From Streptomyces cynarae (GTDB lineage: Bacteria > Actinomycetota > Actinomycetes > Streptomycetales > Streptomycetaceae), in the NCBI RefSeq assembly GCF_025642135.1, contig NZ_CP106793.1, positions 3,269,001-3,333,000 on the forward strand: a stretch of DNA of 64,000 bases, read 5' to 3'. Shown one piece after another: positions 1 to 8,700 of the stretch (position 1 is its first letter; every line of letters begins with the position of its first letter). The translations under genes and the position numbers were made by a program. The notes under the pieces are model-generated. The model was given only the letters and a program-made list of their open reading frames with translations, did not search any database and was not told the origin of the DNA.

Positions 1-352
1 AGGGCCCGGGTCAGGGGGCCGAGGGGGCGGCGCCGCATCTGCGGCGAGGCGTCGAAGCGGTAGGTGCCGTGGCCCGTGGCGGCCAGGGCGGCAGGAAGCG
101 GGCCGTGGTCGCGCCGTCCCGGCAGTACACGTCCGCCTCCGTGACGGCGGGACCCTGCGGGCGGCCGTCCACGTGCCAGGCCCCGGGGGTCTGTCCGACG
201 CGGTAGCCGAGGGCGCGCAGGCCCTCGGCGAAGCCCTCGGTGTCGTCCGATCGCAGCGGCCGTACGAGCGTGGTGACTCCGTCGGCCGCGGCGGCCAGGA
301 AGAGCGCGCGGGCGGTGATGGACTTGGAACCGGGGATCTCGACTACGGGCAT
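1..352 (-). CDS. EPSP synthase-like protein, N-terminal part (cut by window edge, apparent frameshift)
   Basis: The protein begins MPVVEIPGSKSITARALFLA, which has the PGSKS phosphate-binding start of 3-phosphoshikimate 1-carboxyvinyltransferase, the shikimate-pathway enzyme joining PEP to shikimate-3-phosphate. It continues with the family segment RDGATTARFLP. At about position 89 the frame breaks. One extra G on the coding strand (CCG GCC CTG instead of CCGCCCTG) gives ALAATGHGTYRFDASPQMRR, a good EPSPS continuation that stays open to the window edge. The start lies 4 bp after the stop of the DMT exporter, so the two are probably co-transcribed. It may be a second EPSPS paralogue rather than the housekeeping aroA; the sequence seen here cannot tell. 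Confidence 0.75.
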
Positions 353-356
353 GGGC

Positions 357-1295
357 TCATGCTGGCTCGGTGATCGGCTCGCGTGCTGGAACGTCCGCCG
401 ACTGGACCTCCTTCGAACGGCCACCCTCCGAACGGCCCCTCTTCGCCGGGGCCAGGGAGGTCAGCGCCACCCCGCCCACCAGCAGTGCCGCCGCGCCCCA
501 GCGCAGCGGGCTGATCGGCTCCCCCAGGAACAGGGCCGCGGACGACATGCCGAAGACCGGGACCAGGAGGGAGAACGGGGCGACCGTGGACGCCGGGTGA
601 CGGCGCAGCAGCCAGCCCCAGGCGCCGAAGCCGAAGACGGTGGTGATCCAGGCGACGTAGAGGACGATGCCGGCGCCCTGCCAGTCGAGGGCGCGGAGCG
701 CGGCGAGGTCACGGGACGGGCCCTCCGTGAGGAGGGACAGGCAGAGCAGGGGCAGCACCGGCACCGTGCTCACCCACACCATGAAGTTCAAGGGGTCCGG
801 CGGGGACGCCTTGCGGGTGAGGACGTTGGACAGGCCCCAGCAGGCCGCCGCCACGATGACCAGGGCGAAAGCGCCGAGCGGACCGGCCGTTCCCTCGTCG
901 ACGGCGGCGAGGGCGACGCCGCCGAGGGCCACCGCCATGCCCAGCGCCCTCAGGCGCGTGGGGCGTTCGCCGAGGAGCGCGAAGGCCATGAGCGCCGTGA
1001 ACACGGCCTGGATCTGGAGGACCAGGGAGGACAGGCCGGCGGGCATTCCGGCGGCCATGCCGAGGAACAGCAGTCCGAACTTGGCCACGCCCAGTACCAG
1101 GCCCACCGCCACGATCCACTTCCACGCCACCTTGGGGCGGCCCACGAGGAAGACGGCGGGGACGGCCGCGGCCAGGAAGCGGAGGGCCGAGAACAGCAGC
1201 GGCGGGAAGTGGCCGAGGCCGAGTTCGATGACGGTGAAGTTGACGCCCCAGACGGCGGCGACGAGAACGGCGAGAGACAGGTGTGCGGGTCGCAT
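357..1295 (-). CDS. DMT-superfamily (EamA) metabolite exporter
   Basis: This 312-residue protein has about ten hydrophobic segments arranged as two five-helix EamA repeats, with the repeat-typical loops WGVNFTVIE near the start and WGLSNVLTRK in the middle. The C-terminus is a charged tail. Such proteins are inner-membrane drug/metabolite transporters that export amino acids, purines or toxic compounds. The substrate cannot be read from sequence. It is transcribed away from a LysR regulator with 88 bp between the starts, and it lies 4 bp before an EPSP-synthase-like gene. This suggests a LysR-controlled two-gene unit, perhaps exporting an aromatic-pathway compound; that link is inference. Confidence 0.85.
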   Translation of the reverse strand: MRPAHLSLAVLVAAVWGVNFTVIELGLGHFPPLLFSALRFLAAAVPAVFLVGRPKVAWKWIVAVGLVLGVAKFGLLFLGMAAGMPAGLSSLVLQIQAVFTALMAFALLGERPTRLRALGMAVALGGVALAAVDEGTAGPLGAFALVIVAAACWGLSNVLTRKASPPDPLNFMVWVSTVPVLPLLCLSLLTEGPSRDLAALRALDWQGAGIVLYVAWITTVFGFGAWGWLLRRHPASTVAPFSLLVPVFGMSSAALFLGEPISPLRWGAAALLVGGVALTSLAPAKRGRSEGGRSKEVQSADVPAREPITEPA

Positions 1296-1383
1296 GCGTC
1301 GAGCATCACGTCCAGCAACCGTGAAGCACCAGCGATGATTGCTGCATGGTTGGATGAAGCATCTCTAACACCAGGGGGCCGTC
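1296..1383. promoter_or_regulatory. Divergent promoter region between EamA exporter and LysR regulator
   Basis: The 88-bp spacer carries two direct copies of TGAAGCA, at 1322-1328 and 1355-1361, 33 bp apart. An A/T-rich patch between them is the only one nearby. This is the usual place for a LysR-type regulator to bind and control both itself and its divergent target. The operator assignment is inference. Confidence 0.4.
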
Positions 1384-2301
1384 TTGCTCGATCTTCAGCG
1401 CCTGCGCGCCCTGCACGCCGTCTCCGTCCACGGGACGGTCGGCGCCGCGGCCACCGCGCTCGGCTACACCCCGTCCGCCGTCTCCCAGCAGATCGCCAAG
1501 CTGGAGCGGGAGACCAGGACCGTCCTCCTCGAACGGGAGGGGCGCGGCGTACGGCTCACCGATGAGGCGCTGCAACTGGTCTCCACCGCCCAGGAGTTGA
1601 TGGCAATCGTGGAGCGCGCCGAGACCGAGCTGGAGGAACGGCGGGGGCTGCCCGCCGGCCGGCTGACGGTGGCGGCGTTCGCGTCGGCCGCGCGGGGGCT
1701 GATGCCGGGGGTTCTCGCGGATCTGGCGCGCCGGCATCCCGCCCTGGACACCCGGCTGACCGAGGTGGACCCGCATCTGTCCGTCGACCTGGTGGCCAAG
1801 GGCGTGGTGGACGTCGCCGTGGCGCACGACTGGGACATCGCGCCGCTGCCCGCCCCGGAGGGAGTGGAACAGGCGGTCATCGGGGACGACCTGTGCGATC
1901 TGCTCGTGCCCGCCGGCCACCGTTTCGCCGGACGGACGGCGGTGCGCCGCGAGGAGCTGGGCGGTGAGCGGTGGATCTGCCAGCCGCCGGGCCGGGTCTG
2001 CCACGAGTGGCTGGTGCGGACGCTGCGCGCGGCCGGGCACGAGCCCGAGGTGGTCCACCAGGCCGACGAGAACCCGACCCTGGTCGCCCTGGTCGCCGCC
2101 GGACTCGGTATCGCCCTGATCCCGCGGCTGGGCCGGGGCCCGCTGCCCGAGGGGGTCGTCGAGGTGCCCCTGGACCCCATGCCCGTACGGCATCTGTACG
2201 CGCTGTGGCGCAGGGGTGCGGCCCGGCGGCCGGCGATCGCCGAGACCGTGCGCACCCTCCAGCACCACTGGCCCACCGTGTCGGCGCACAGGCCCCGTTG
2301 A
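1384..2301 (+). CDS. LysR-family transcriptional regulator
   Basis: The 305-residue protein begins LDLQRLRALHAVSVHGTVGA and has the N-terminal winged helix-turn-helix (residues about 2-60, with GYTPSAVSQQIAKLE as recognition region). A LysR substrate-binding domain follows to about residue 290. TTG at 1384 is the only start that keeps the whole DNA-binding domain intact. The gene faces an EamA exporter, the classic layout for a LysR regulator and its target. The inducer is unknown. Confidence 0.9.
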   Translation: MLDLQRLRALHAVSVHGTVGAAATALGYTPSAVSQQIAKLERETRTVLLEREGRGVRLTDEALQLVSTAQELMAIVERAETELEERRGLPAGRLTVAAFASAARGLMPGVLADLARRHPALDTRLTEVDPHLSVDLVAKGVVDVAVAHDWDIAPLPAPEGVEQAVIGDDLCDLLVPAGHRFAGRTAVRREELGGERWICQPPGRVCHEWLVRTLRAAGHEPEVVHQADENPTLVALVAAGLGIALIPRLGRGPLPEGVVEVPLDPMPVRHLYALWRRGAARRPAIAETVRTLQHHWPTVSAHRPR

Positions 2302-2617
2302 CCACCCCCGTACCGACTTCCGGCGTCCGGCCGTTTCCGGGGAACCCGACCCGGTGCGCCTTCGTCCCATGGGCAGGTTGCCGGATGAGTCTCCGCGCTG
2401 CGGTGTCGGCCCTCGCTGCTGGCTGCGATCGCTGACCACCCTCTCCGCCGCACGCGGCCGGCAGCACGCCGCCGTCGGCGCGCCCCCCTCCAACAGCGCC
2501 GATGGCGGCCCCTCCCGTGCGGTACTTCATGTGCGGCGCCTTGACCGGCAGAAACTTCCCGGATATTGGTGACTCCTCGGAAGTTTCCTTCAGCGTTCTC
2601 CTCCGGAAGGAGCGCAC
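2302..2617 (+). promoter_or_regulatory. Promoter region of the GH3 hexosaminidase with a 9-bp inverted repeat
   Basis: This 316-bp spacer separates the LysR gene from the GH3 gene and has no convincing ORF. Near its downstream end lies the inverted repeat GAAACTTCC (2551-2559) / GGAAGTTTC (2579-2587), separated by 19 nt. It ends about 30 bp before the GTG start and just upstream of the ribosome-binding site GGAAGGAG. The position suits an operator or an mRNA leader hairpin. I see no good DasR-type dre site here. Confidence 0.35.
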
Positions 2618-4444
2618 GTGCACGACTCCGGCACGGGAAGCACCGCACAGCCCTCCAGACGCACGGTCCTCGCCGCCACCGCGGGCCTGACGGCGGCCCT
2701 CGCCCTCACCCCGGGCGCCGCTCGCGCCGCCGGGTACGACGACGAACGGCTCAGGGGCCTGATCTCCCGCATGTCGCTCGAGGAGAAGGCCGGCCAGCTC
2801 TTCGTGATGCGGGTCTACGGCCACTCGGCGACCGCCCCCGACCAGGCCGACATCGACGCCAACCTCAAGGAGATCGGCGTCCGCACGGCCGCCGAGCTGA
2901 TCGCCAGGTACCGCGTCGGCGGCATCATCTACTTCACCTGGGCGCACAACACCCGTGATCCCCGGCAGATCGCCGAACTGTCCAACGGCATCCAGAAGGC
3001 GTCACTCGACCAGCCCCGCGGACTGCCCGTGCTCATCGCCACCGACCAGGAGCACGGGATCGTCGCCCGCGTGGGCAGGCCCGCGACCCTGTTCCCGGGC
3101 GCGATGGCGATCGGAGCCGGTGGCTCCCGGGCCGACGCGCAGACCCTGGGCCGGATCGCCGGAGCCGAGCTGCGCGCCCTCGGCATCCGCCAGGACTACT
3201 CCCCCGACGCGGACGTGAACGTCAACCCGGCCAACCCGGTCATCGGCGTACGGTCCTTCGGTGCCGACCCGGAGGCGGTGGCGGACCTGGTCGCGGCGGA
3301 GGTGAGGGGCTATCAGTCCTCCCGCGTCGCGGCGACCGCCAAGCACTTCCCGGGCCACGGCGACACCGCCGTCGACAGCCACTACGGCTTCCCGGTCATC
3401 ACGCACAGCCGCGAGCTGTGGGAGGGGCTGGACGCGGTGCCGTTCCGGGCGGCGGTCCGGGCCGGTATCGACGCTGTCATGACCGCGCACATCATGGTGC
3501 CCGCGCTCGACGACTCGGGCGACCCCGCGACGCTCTCCCGTCCCGTCGTCACCGGCATCCTGCGCGAGGAACTCGGCTACGACGGGGTCGTGGTGACCGA
3601 CTCGCTCGGTATGGAGGGCGTACGGCAGAAGTACGGCGACGACCGTGTGCCCGTGCTCGCCCTCAAGGCAGGGGTCGACCAACTGCTCAACCCCCCGAAC
3701 CTGGACCTCGCCTGGAACGCGGTACTGGACGCGGTGCGGGGCGGCGAGCTGACCGAGGCCCGGCTGGACGAGTCGCTGCTGCGCATCCTGCGCCTGAAGG
3801 CGAAGCTGGGGCTGCTGGACCAGCCGTACGTGACCGCGGCCGGCGTCGAGCGGACCGTCGGCACGCCGGAGCATCTGCGCACCGCCGACCGCATCGCGGA
3901 CCGCACGACCACGCTGCTGGTCAACAAGGAGCGTCTGCTGCCGCTCTCGCACCGAACCCGCCCCCGGCTGCTGGTGGCCGGCGCGGACCCGGCCTCCCCG
4001 ACCGGCACCGACGGCCCGCCCACCACCGTCCTGGCGAACGCCCTGACCGAGCTGGGCTTCACGGCGACCGCACTGTCCACCGGCACCGCCCCCTCGCCGG
4101 CGACGATCGCGAAGGCGGTGACGGTGGCGGGGGACGCGGACGCGGTGGTCGTGGCCACGTACAACGTGAACGCGGCCAGTCCCCAGCGGACGCTGGTGAA
4201 CCGGTTGGCCGCCACCGGGAAACCGGTGATCGCCCTCGCCGTCCGGAATCCCTACGACGTCGCCCAACTCCCGGACGCAGACGCCTTCCTGGCGTCGTAC
4301 TCCTGGACGGACGTCGAACTGCGCGCCGCGGCACGGGTGATCGCGGGCCGGGTGAGGCCGCGCGGGAAGCTGCCGGTGCCGGTGCAACGGGCGGACGATC
4401 CGGCGCAGGTGCTGTACCCGATCGGGTACGGACTGTCGTACTAG
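2618..4444 (+). CDS. Secreted glycoside hydrolase family 3 beta-N-acetylhexosaminidase
   Basis: The 608-residue protein has a twin-arginine signal (SRRTVLAATAGLTAALALTP, ending around AAGYDD), so it is exported folded. The GH3 catalytic domain carries the NagZ-type signature KHFPGHGDTAVDSH (from about residue 242), which supplies the His/Asp acid-base dyad, and the nucleophile Asp328 in VVTDSLGM. A second, C-terminal GH3 alpha/beta sandwich domain follows, as in two-domain extracellular members. Expected activity is release of GlcNAc from chito-oligosaccharides or muropeptides outside the cell. The start is GTG at 2618, 7 nt after GGAAGGAG. Specificity for GlcNAc rather than glucose is inferred from the signature. 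Confidence 0.88.
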   Translation: MHDSGTGSTAQPSRRTVLAATAGLTAALALTPGAARAAGYDDERLRGLISRMSLEEKAGQLFVMRVYGHSATAPDQADIDANLKEIGVRTAAELIARYRVGGIIYFTWAHNTRDPRQIAELSNGIQKASLDQPRGLPVLIATDQEHGIVARVGRPATLFPGAMAIGAGGSRADAQTLGRIAGAELRALGIRQDYSPDADVNVNPANPVIGVRSFGADPEAVADLVAAEVRGYQSSRVAATAKHFPGHGDTAVDSHYGFPVITHSRELWEGLDAVPFRAAVRAGIDAVMTAHIMVPALDDSGDPATLSRPVVTGILREELGYDGVVVTDSLGMEGVRQKYGDDRVPVLALKAGVDQLLNPPNLDLAWNAVLDAVRGGELTEARLDESLLRILRLKAKLGLLDQPYVTAAGVERTVGTPEHLRTADRIADRTTTLLVNKERLLPLSHRTRPRLLVAGADPASPTGTDGPPTTVLANALTELGFTATALSTGTAPSPATIAKAVTVAGDADAVVVATYNVNAASPQRTLVNRLAATGKPVIALAVRNPYDVAQLPDADAFLASYSWTDVELRAAARVIAGRVRPRGKLPVPVQRADDPAQVLYPIGYGLSY

Positions 4445-4557
4445 CCGTACGCCGGGAACCGGGCACCCCGCCCCTGAATGTCGCAAAGCACCCGAGACGT
4501 CTGGCGTGGGCCGTGGCCACGGGTCACGCTGGACGGGGGTGGACGGGGGAGTTGGCG

Positions 4558-5154
4558 ATGCGAGGGACACGAGCGTTGCTGGGTGCGCTGCTGGCCGCTG
4601 CGCTGGCGGTGGGCGGGCTCTCCGGGTGCCAGACGGTGTCGGGGGCGGCGAGGGACCGGCCGAGCGGGCGTGCCACGTCGCCGGCGCCGTCCGGGTTCGG
4701 CGCCGAGTTCCTCGCCGTGGACGAGTGCAGTTCCTTCGGCACGACGAGCTTCTCGGAAGTGCCGTGCACGAGCGAACGGGCCGCCGCCCGGGTGGTCGCC
4801 CGCTACGACGGCGATCCGGTGCAGGGCCCCGCATGCCCCGCGACCACGGACTTCGTGCTGCACATCAGCCCCTCGGGGGTGGTGCGGCGCGGCTATGCGT
4901 GCATGCGGAACCTGGAGCCGCCGCATCCGGGCGACCCCGGCGGCGGGGGCGGCCCGCGCACGATCGTCGGGGACTGCGTGTACGGCGCGGGCAAGGGCGA
5001 GGTCCGGGAGACGGCCTGCGACGGCAGGGGCAGGCGCACGCCCGAGTACAGGGTGACGTCGGCGGTCGCGCGCCGCTCGCAGTGCCCGCCGTCGACGGCG
5101 CTCTACGTCCAGCTGGGCGGCAGCAGTCCGGTGGGGTGCGCCCGGCGGCTGTGA
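4558..5154 (+). CDS. Small secreted lipoprotein of unknown function
   Basis: The 198-residue product has a typical lipoprotein signal: MRGTRALLGALLAAALAVGG followed by the lipobox LSGC at residue about 23, and then a Ser/Pro/Arg-rich spacer. The mature part has several cysteines (ECSSF, VPCTSE, PACPATT, YACMRN, GDCVYG, TACDG, SQCPP, VGCARR), suggesting disulfide bonds outside the cell. I recognise no catalytic motif. ATG at 4558 is preceded by GGGGGAG. The gene converges on another small secreted protein 13 bp away. Confidence 0.7.
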   Translation: MRGTRALLGALLAAALAVGGLSGCQTVSGAARDRPSGRATSPAPSGFGAEFLAVDECSSFGTTSFSEVPCTSERAAARVVARYDGDPVQGPACPATTDFVLHISPSGVVRRGYACMRNLEPPHPGDPGGGGGPRTIVGDCVYGAGKGEVRETACDGRGRRTPEYRVTSAVARRSQCPPSTALYVQLGGSSPVGCARRL

Positions 5155-5167
5155 GCGCGGGGGCGCG

Positions 5168-5554
5168 TCAGCAGAGGGTCCATCCGGAGCTGACCGATCC
5201 CGACCCGACGGAGCCGCGGATCCACACGCACCGGTGGCCGGCGTGCACGGTGACGGGCCCGGCGTGGTGCGTGTACTGCCCGATGTCGACCGCGGGACGG
5301 CTGCCGCGCGCCTGCACGCTCACCGACATGGTCTTCCTGCCGGAGACCCGCTTGGCGAAGGTCACCGCGCACACATAGCCGTCGCGCTTGTAGACCTGCA
5401 CGGAGCCGGTGGAGAACGAGAGCGTACGAACCTTGCGTCCCGAGCAGTAGCCGGCCGCCTCCGCGTGTCCCGGACTCGCCAGTGCGAGCAGCCCGGACGC
5501 CGTCAGTACGGTCATGCCGAGCGCCAGGCGCCGGCGTATCGCACTCTTGTCCAC
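5168..5554 (-). CDS. Small secreted protein of unknown function
   Basis: The 128-residue product starts at GTG 5554 (ribosome-binding site GGGAGGG about 10 nt upstream). It has a signal peptide, VDKSAIRRRLALGMTVLTAS to about AEAAG. The mature domain of about 90 residues is Ser/Thr/Val-rich, with four cysteines (GYCSGR, YVCAVT, HRCVWI and the terminal WTLC) and a beta-strand-like pattern. No enzyme motif is visible. I do not recognise the family. Confidence 0.65.
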   Translation of the reverse strand: MDKSAIRRRLALGMTVLTASGLLALASPGHAEAAGYCSGRKVRTLSFSTGSVQVYKRDGYVCAVTFAKRVSGRKTMSVSVQARGSRPAVDIGQYTHHAGPVTVHAGHRCVWIRGSVGSGSVSSGWTLC

Positions 5555-5701
5555 CTTTGTGGTCCCTCCCCGCGACGATAAGCGTACTGTTGTACGGACG
5601 CATGGCGTACGGCAGATGGTTGCATCGCGGTGGTGCACGCAGGCACTCATTTTCGAACGTTTGGGGCAACCTCCGCAGAATTTCCTGAATTCGACGGGGC
5701 G

Positions 5702-8700
5702 TCAGGCCGTGGAGCCGACCGGCTCCTCCTGCCCCGGTTCCGGCGCCCCCACGAACGTCCGCCACAACTCGGCGTACCGGCCGCCGCGGCGCAGCAGCTC
5801 CTCGTGGGTGCCGTCCTCCGCGATGCGGCCGTGGTCCATCACCACCACCCGGTCGGCGCGGGCCGCCGTGGTCAGGCGGTGCGCCACGACCAGGGTCGTG
5901 CGGCGGCCGGCCAGGCGGTCCGTGGCCTGGTTGACCTGGGCCTCGGTGGCCAGGTCGAGTGCGGCGGTCGCCTCGTCGAGCAGCAGGACGTCGGGGTCCA
6001 CCAGCTCAGCGCGGGCCAGTGCGATCAACTGCCGCTGTCCGGCGGACAGGTTGCGGCCGCGCTCGGCCACCTCGTGCAGATAGCCGCCCTCGAGACGGGC
6101 GATCATGTCGTGCGCGCCGACCGCCCGGGCCGCGGCCTCCACCTCGGCGTCGGTCGCGTCCGGACGCCCGTACGCGATGGCGTCCCGGACGGTCCCCTGG
6201 AACAGGTACGCCTCCTGCGGGACCACGCCGAGCCGGTGCCGGTACGAGGTCAGGTCCAGCGAGCGCAGATCGGTGCCGTCGACCAGCACCCGGCCGCGCG
6301 TGGGGTCGTAGAACCGGGCGACGAGCTTGACCAGGGTCGACTTGCCCGCACCGGTCTCGCCGACGAACGCGACGGTCTGTCCGGCCGGGATCGTCAGGTC
6401 CACGCCGGTCAGCGCCTCCTCGTCGTCGCCGTAGGCGAAGTGGACGCCCTCGAAGGCGATGTCGCCGCGCAGCGACAGCACCTCCAGCGGCTCCTCGGCG
6501 GCCTTCGTGGTGGTGGGCTCCTGGAGGAGTTCCTGGATGCGGCCCAGCGACACCGTGGCCTGCTGGTAGCCGTCGAAGACCTGGGAGAGCTGCTGCACCG
6601 GCGCGAAGAACAGGTCGATGTACAGCAGGTACGCGACCAGGGCACCCGTCGTCAGCGTCCCGGCCTCCACCCGGTGGGCGCCGGAGATCATCACGGACGC
6701 CGCGGCCACCGAGGACAGCAGCTGCACGAAGGGGAAGTAGACGGAGATCAGCCACTGGCCGCGGATGCGCGCGCGGCGGTAGGAGTCACTGCCCTCGGCG
6801 AACCGCCGCCCGCCGTCCCGCTCGCGCCGGAACGCCTGGAGGATCCGCAGCCCGGACACCGACTCCTGGAGGTCCGCGTTGACCGCCGAGACCCGCTCGC
6901 GGGCGAGTTCGTACGCCTTCACGCTGGCCCGGCGGAAGAAGACGGTCGCCACGATCAGCGGCGGCAGCGTGGTGAACACGACGAGGGCGAGCTGTACGTC
7001 GATCACCAGCAGCGCGGCCATGATGCCGAAGAAGGTGACGACGGAGACGAAGGCCGTCACCAGCCCCGTCTGCAGGAACGTCGACAGCGCGTCGACGTCC
7101 GTCGTCATCCGCGTCATGATCCGCCCGGTCAGCTCCCGCTCGTAGTAGTCGAGCCCGAGCCGCTGGAGCTGGGCGAAGATCTTCAGCCGCAGGGAGTACA
7201 GCACGCGTTCGCCGGTGCGTCCGGTCATCCGGGTCTCGCCGACCTGCGCCGCCCACTGGATCAGGACGGTGACCAGCGCCAGCAGGGACGCGGACCAGAC
7301 CGCGCCGACGGCCATCCGGGACACGCCCTGGTCGATGCCGTGCCGGATCAGGATCGGCAGCAGCAGCCCCATGCCCGCGTCCACGGCGACGAGGGCGAGG
7401 CTGACGAGCAGGGGGAGCCCGAAGCCGCGCAGCAGCCGGGTGAGCCCGTACGACTCCTCCGGCCGGACGGCGTGTGCCTCGTCCACGCCCGGGGTGTCGG
7501 TGGCCGGGGGCAGCTTCTCCACCTGGGCGAGCAGCTCCGGGGTCGCCGGGGTCCCGGCGAGGGCGTGGTCCTTGGGCTCCCGGTCGCCGGTCCACAGCCG
7601 CGGGGTGACCCCGCGCTCGGCGTCGAACTCGGCGTCCAGCTCGTCCCGGACGCTGGTGTCCTCCGACGGCGCGGCCGGCTGGGCGTGGCCCGGGGAGACA
7701 CCGCCCAGCTCGTCGGGGTCGGTGAGGAGGCGACGGTAGAGGGCGGAGCGCTCCTGCAGCTCCTCGTGGGTGCCGATGTCGGCGAGACGGCCGCCGTCGA
7801 GGACCGCGATGCGGTCGGCGAGGTTGAGGGTGGAGCGGCGGTGCGCGATCAAAAGGGTGGTGCGGCCCTCCATGACCTGCTTCAGGGCCTCGTGGATCTC
7901 GTGCTCGACGCGGGCGTCCACCGCCGAGGTCGCGTCGTCGAGGACCAGCAGCCGGGGGTCGGTGAGGATGGCGCGGGCGAGCGCGATGCGCTGGCGCTGG
8001 CCGCCGGAGAGGGTCAGGCCGTGCTCGCCGACCTTGGTGCCGTAGCCGTCGGGCAGCTCGGCGATGAAACGGTCCGCCTGGGCGGCGCGCGCGGCCCGCT
8101 CGATCTCCTCGTCGGTGGCGTCGGGGCGGCCGTAGGCGATGTTGTTGCGGACGGTGTCCGAGAAGAGGAAGGAGTCCTCGGGGACCAGCCCGATCGCGGC
8201 GCGCAGGGACGTCAGGGTCAGCTCCCGCACGTCGTGGCCGCCGACGAGGACGGCGCCGTGCGTGACGTCGTAGAAGCGCGGCAGCAGCAGCGAGACCGTG
8301 GACTTCCCGGAACCGGAGGAGCCGACGACGGCGAGGGTCTCGCCGGGGCGGATCTCGAAGGAGAGCCCGTCGAGGACCGGGCGCCCGTCCTCGTACGCGA
8401 AGGAGACGTCGTCGAACTCGACGGTCGCGGGTGCGTCGCCGGGCAGTTCCTTGGTGCCGTCCTTCAGCGACGGCTCGGTGTCGATCAGCTCCAGGACCCG
8501 CTCGGCGCCCGCGCGGGCCTGCTGGCCGACGGTGAGGACAACGGCGAGCATGCGGACCGGGCCGACGAGCTGCGCCAGGTAGGAGGAGAACGCGACGAAC
8601 GTGCCGAGCGTGATGTGCCCGCGCACCGCGAGCCAGCCGCCGAGCGCCAGCATGGCGACCTGGCCGAGGGCGGGCACGGCCTGGAGGGCGGGGGTGTACC

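Noticed and set aside
3002..4834. A 610-codon minus-strand frame opposite the GH3 gene
   Set aside because: It is a shadow frame with Arg/Gly/Val-rich translation and no start signal; the plus-strand gene has the catalytic motifs.
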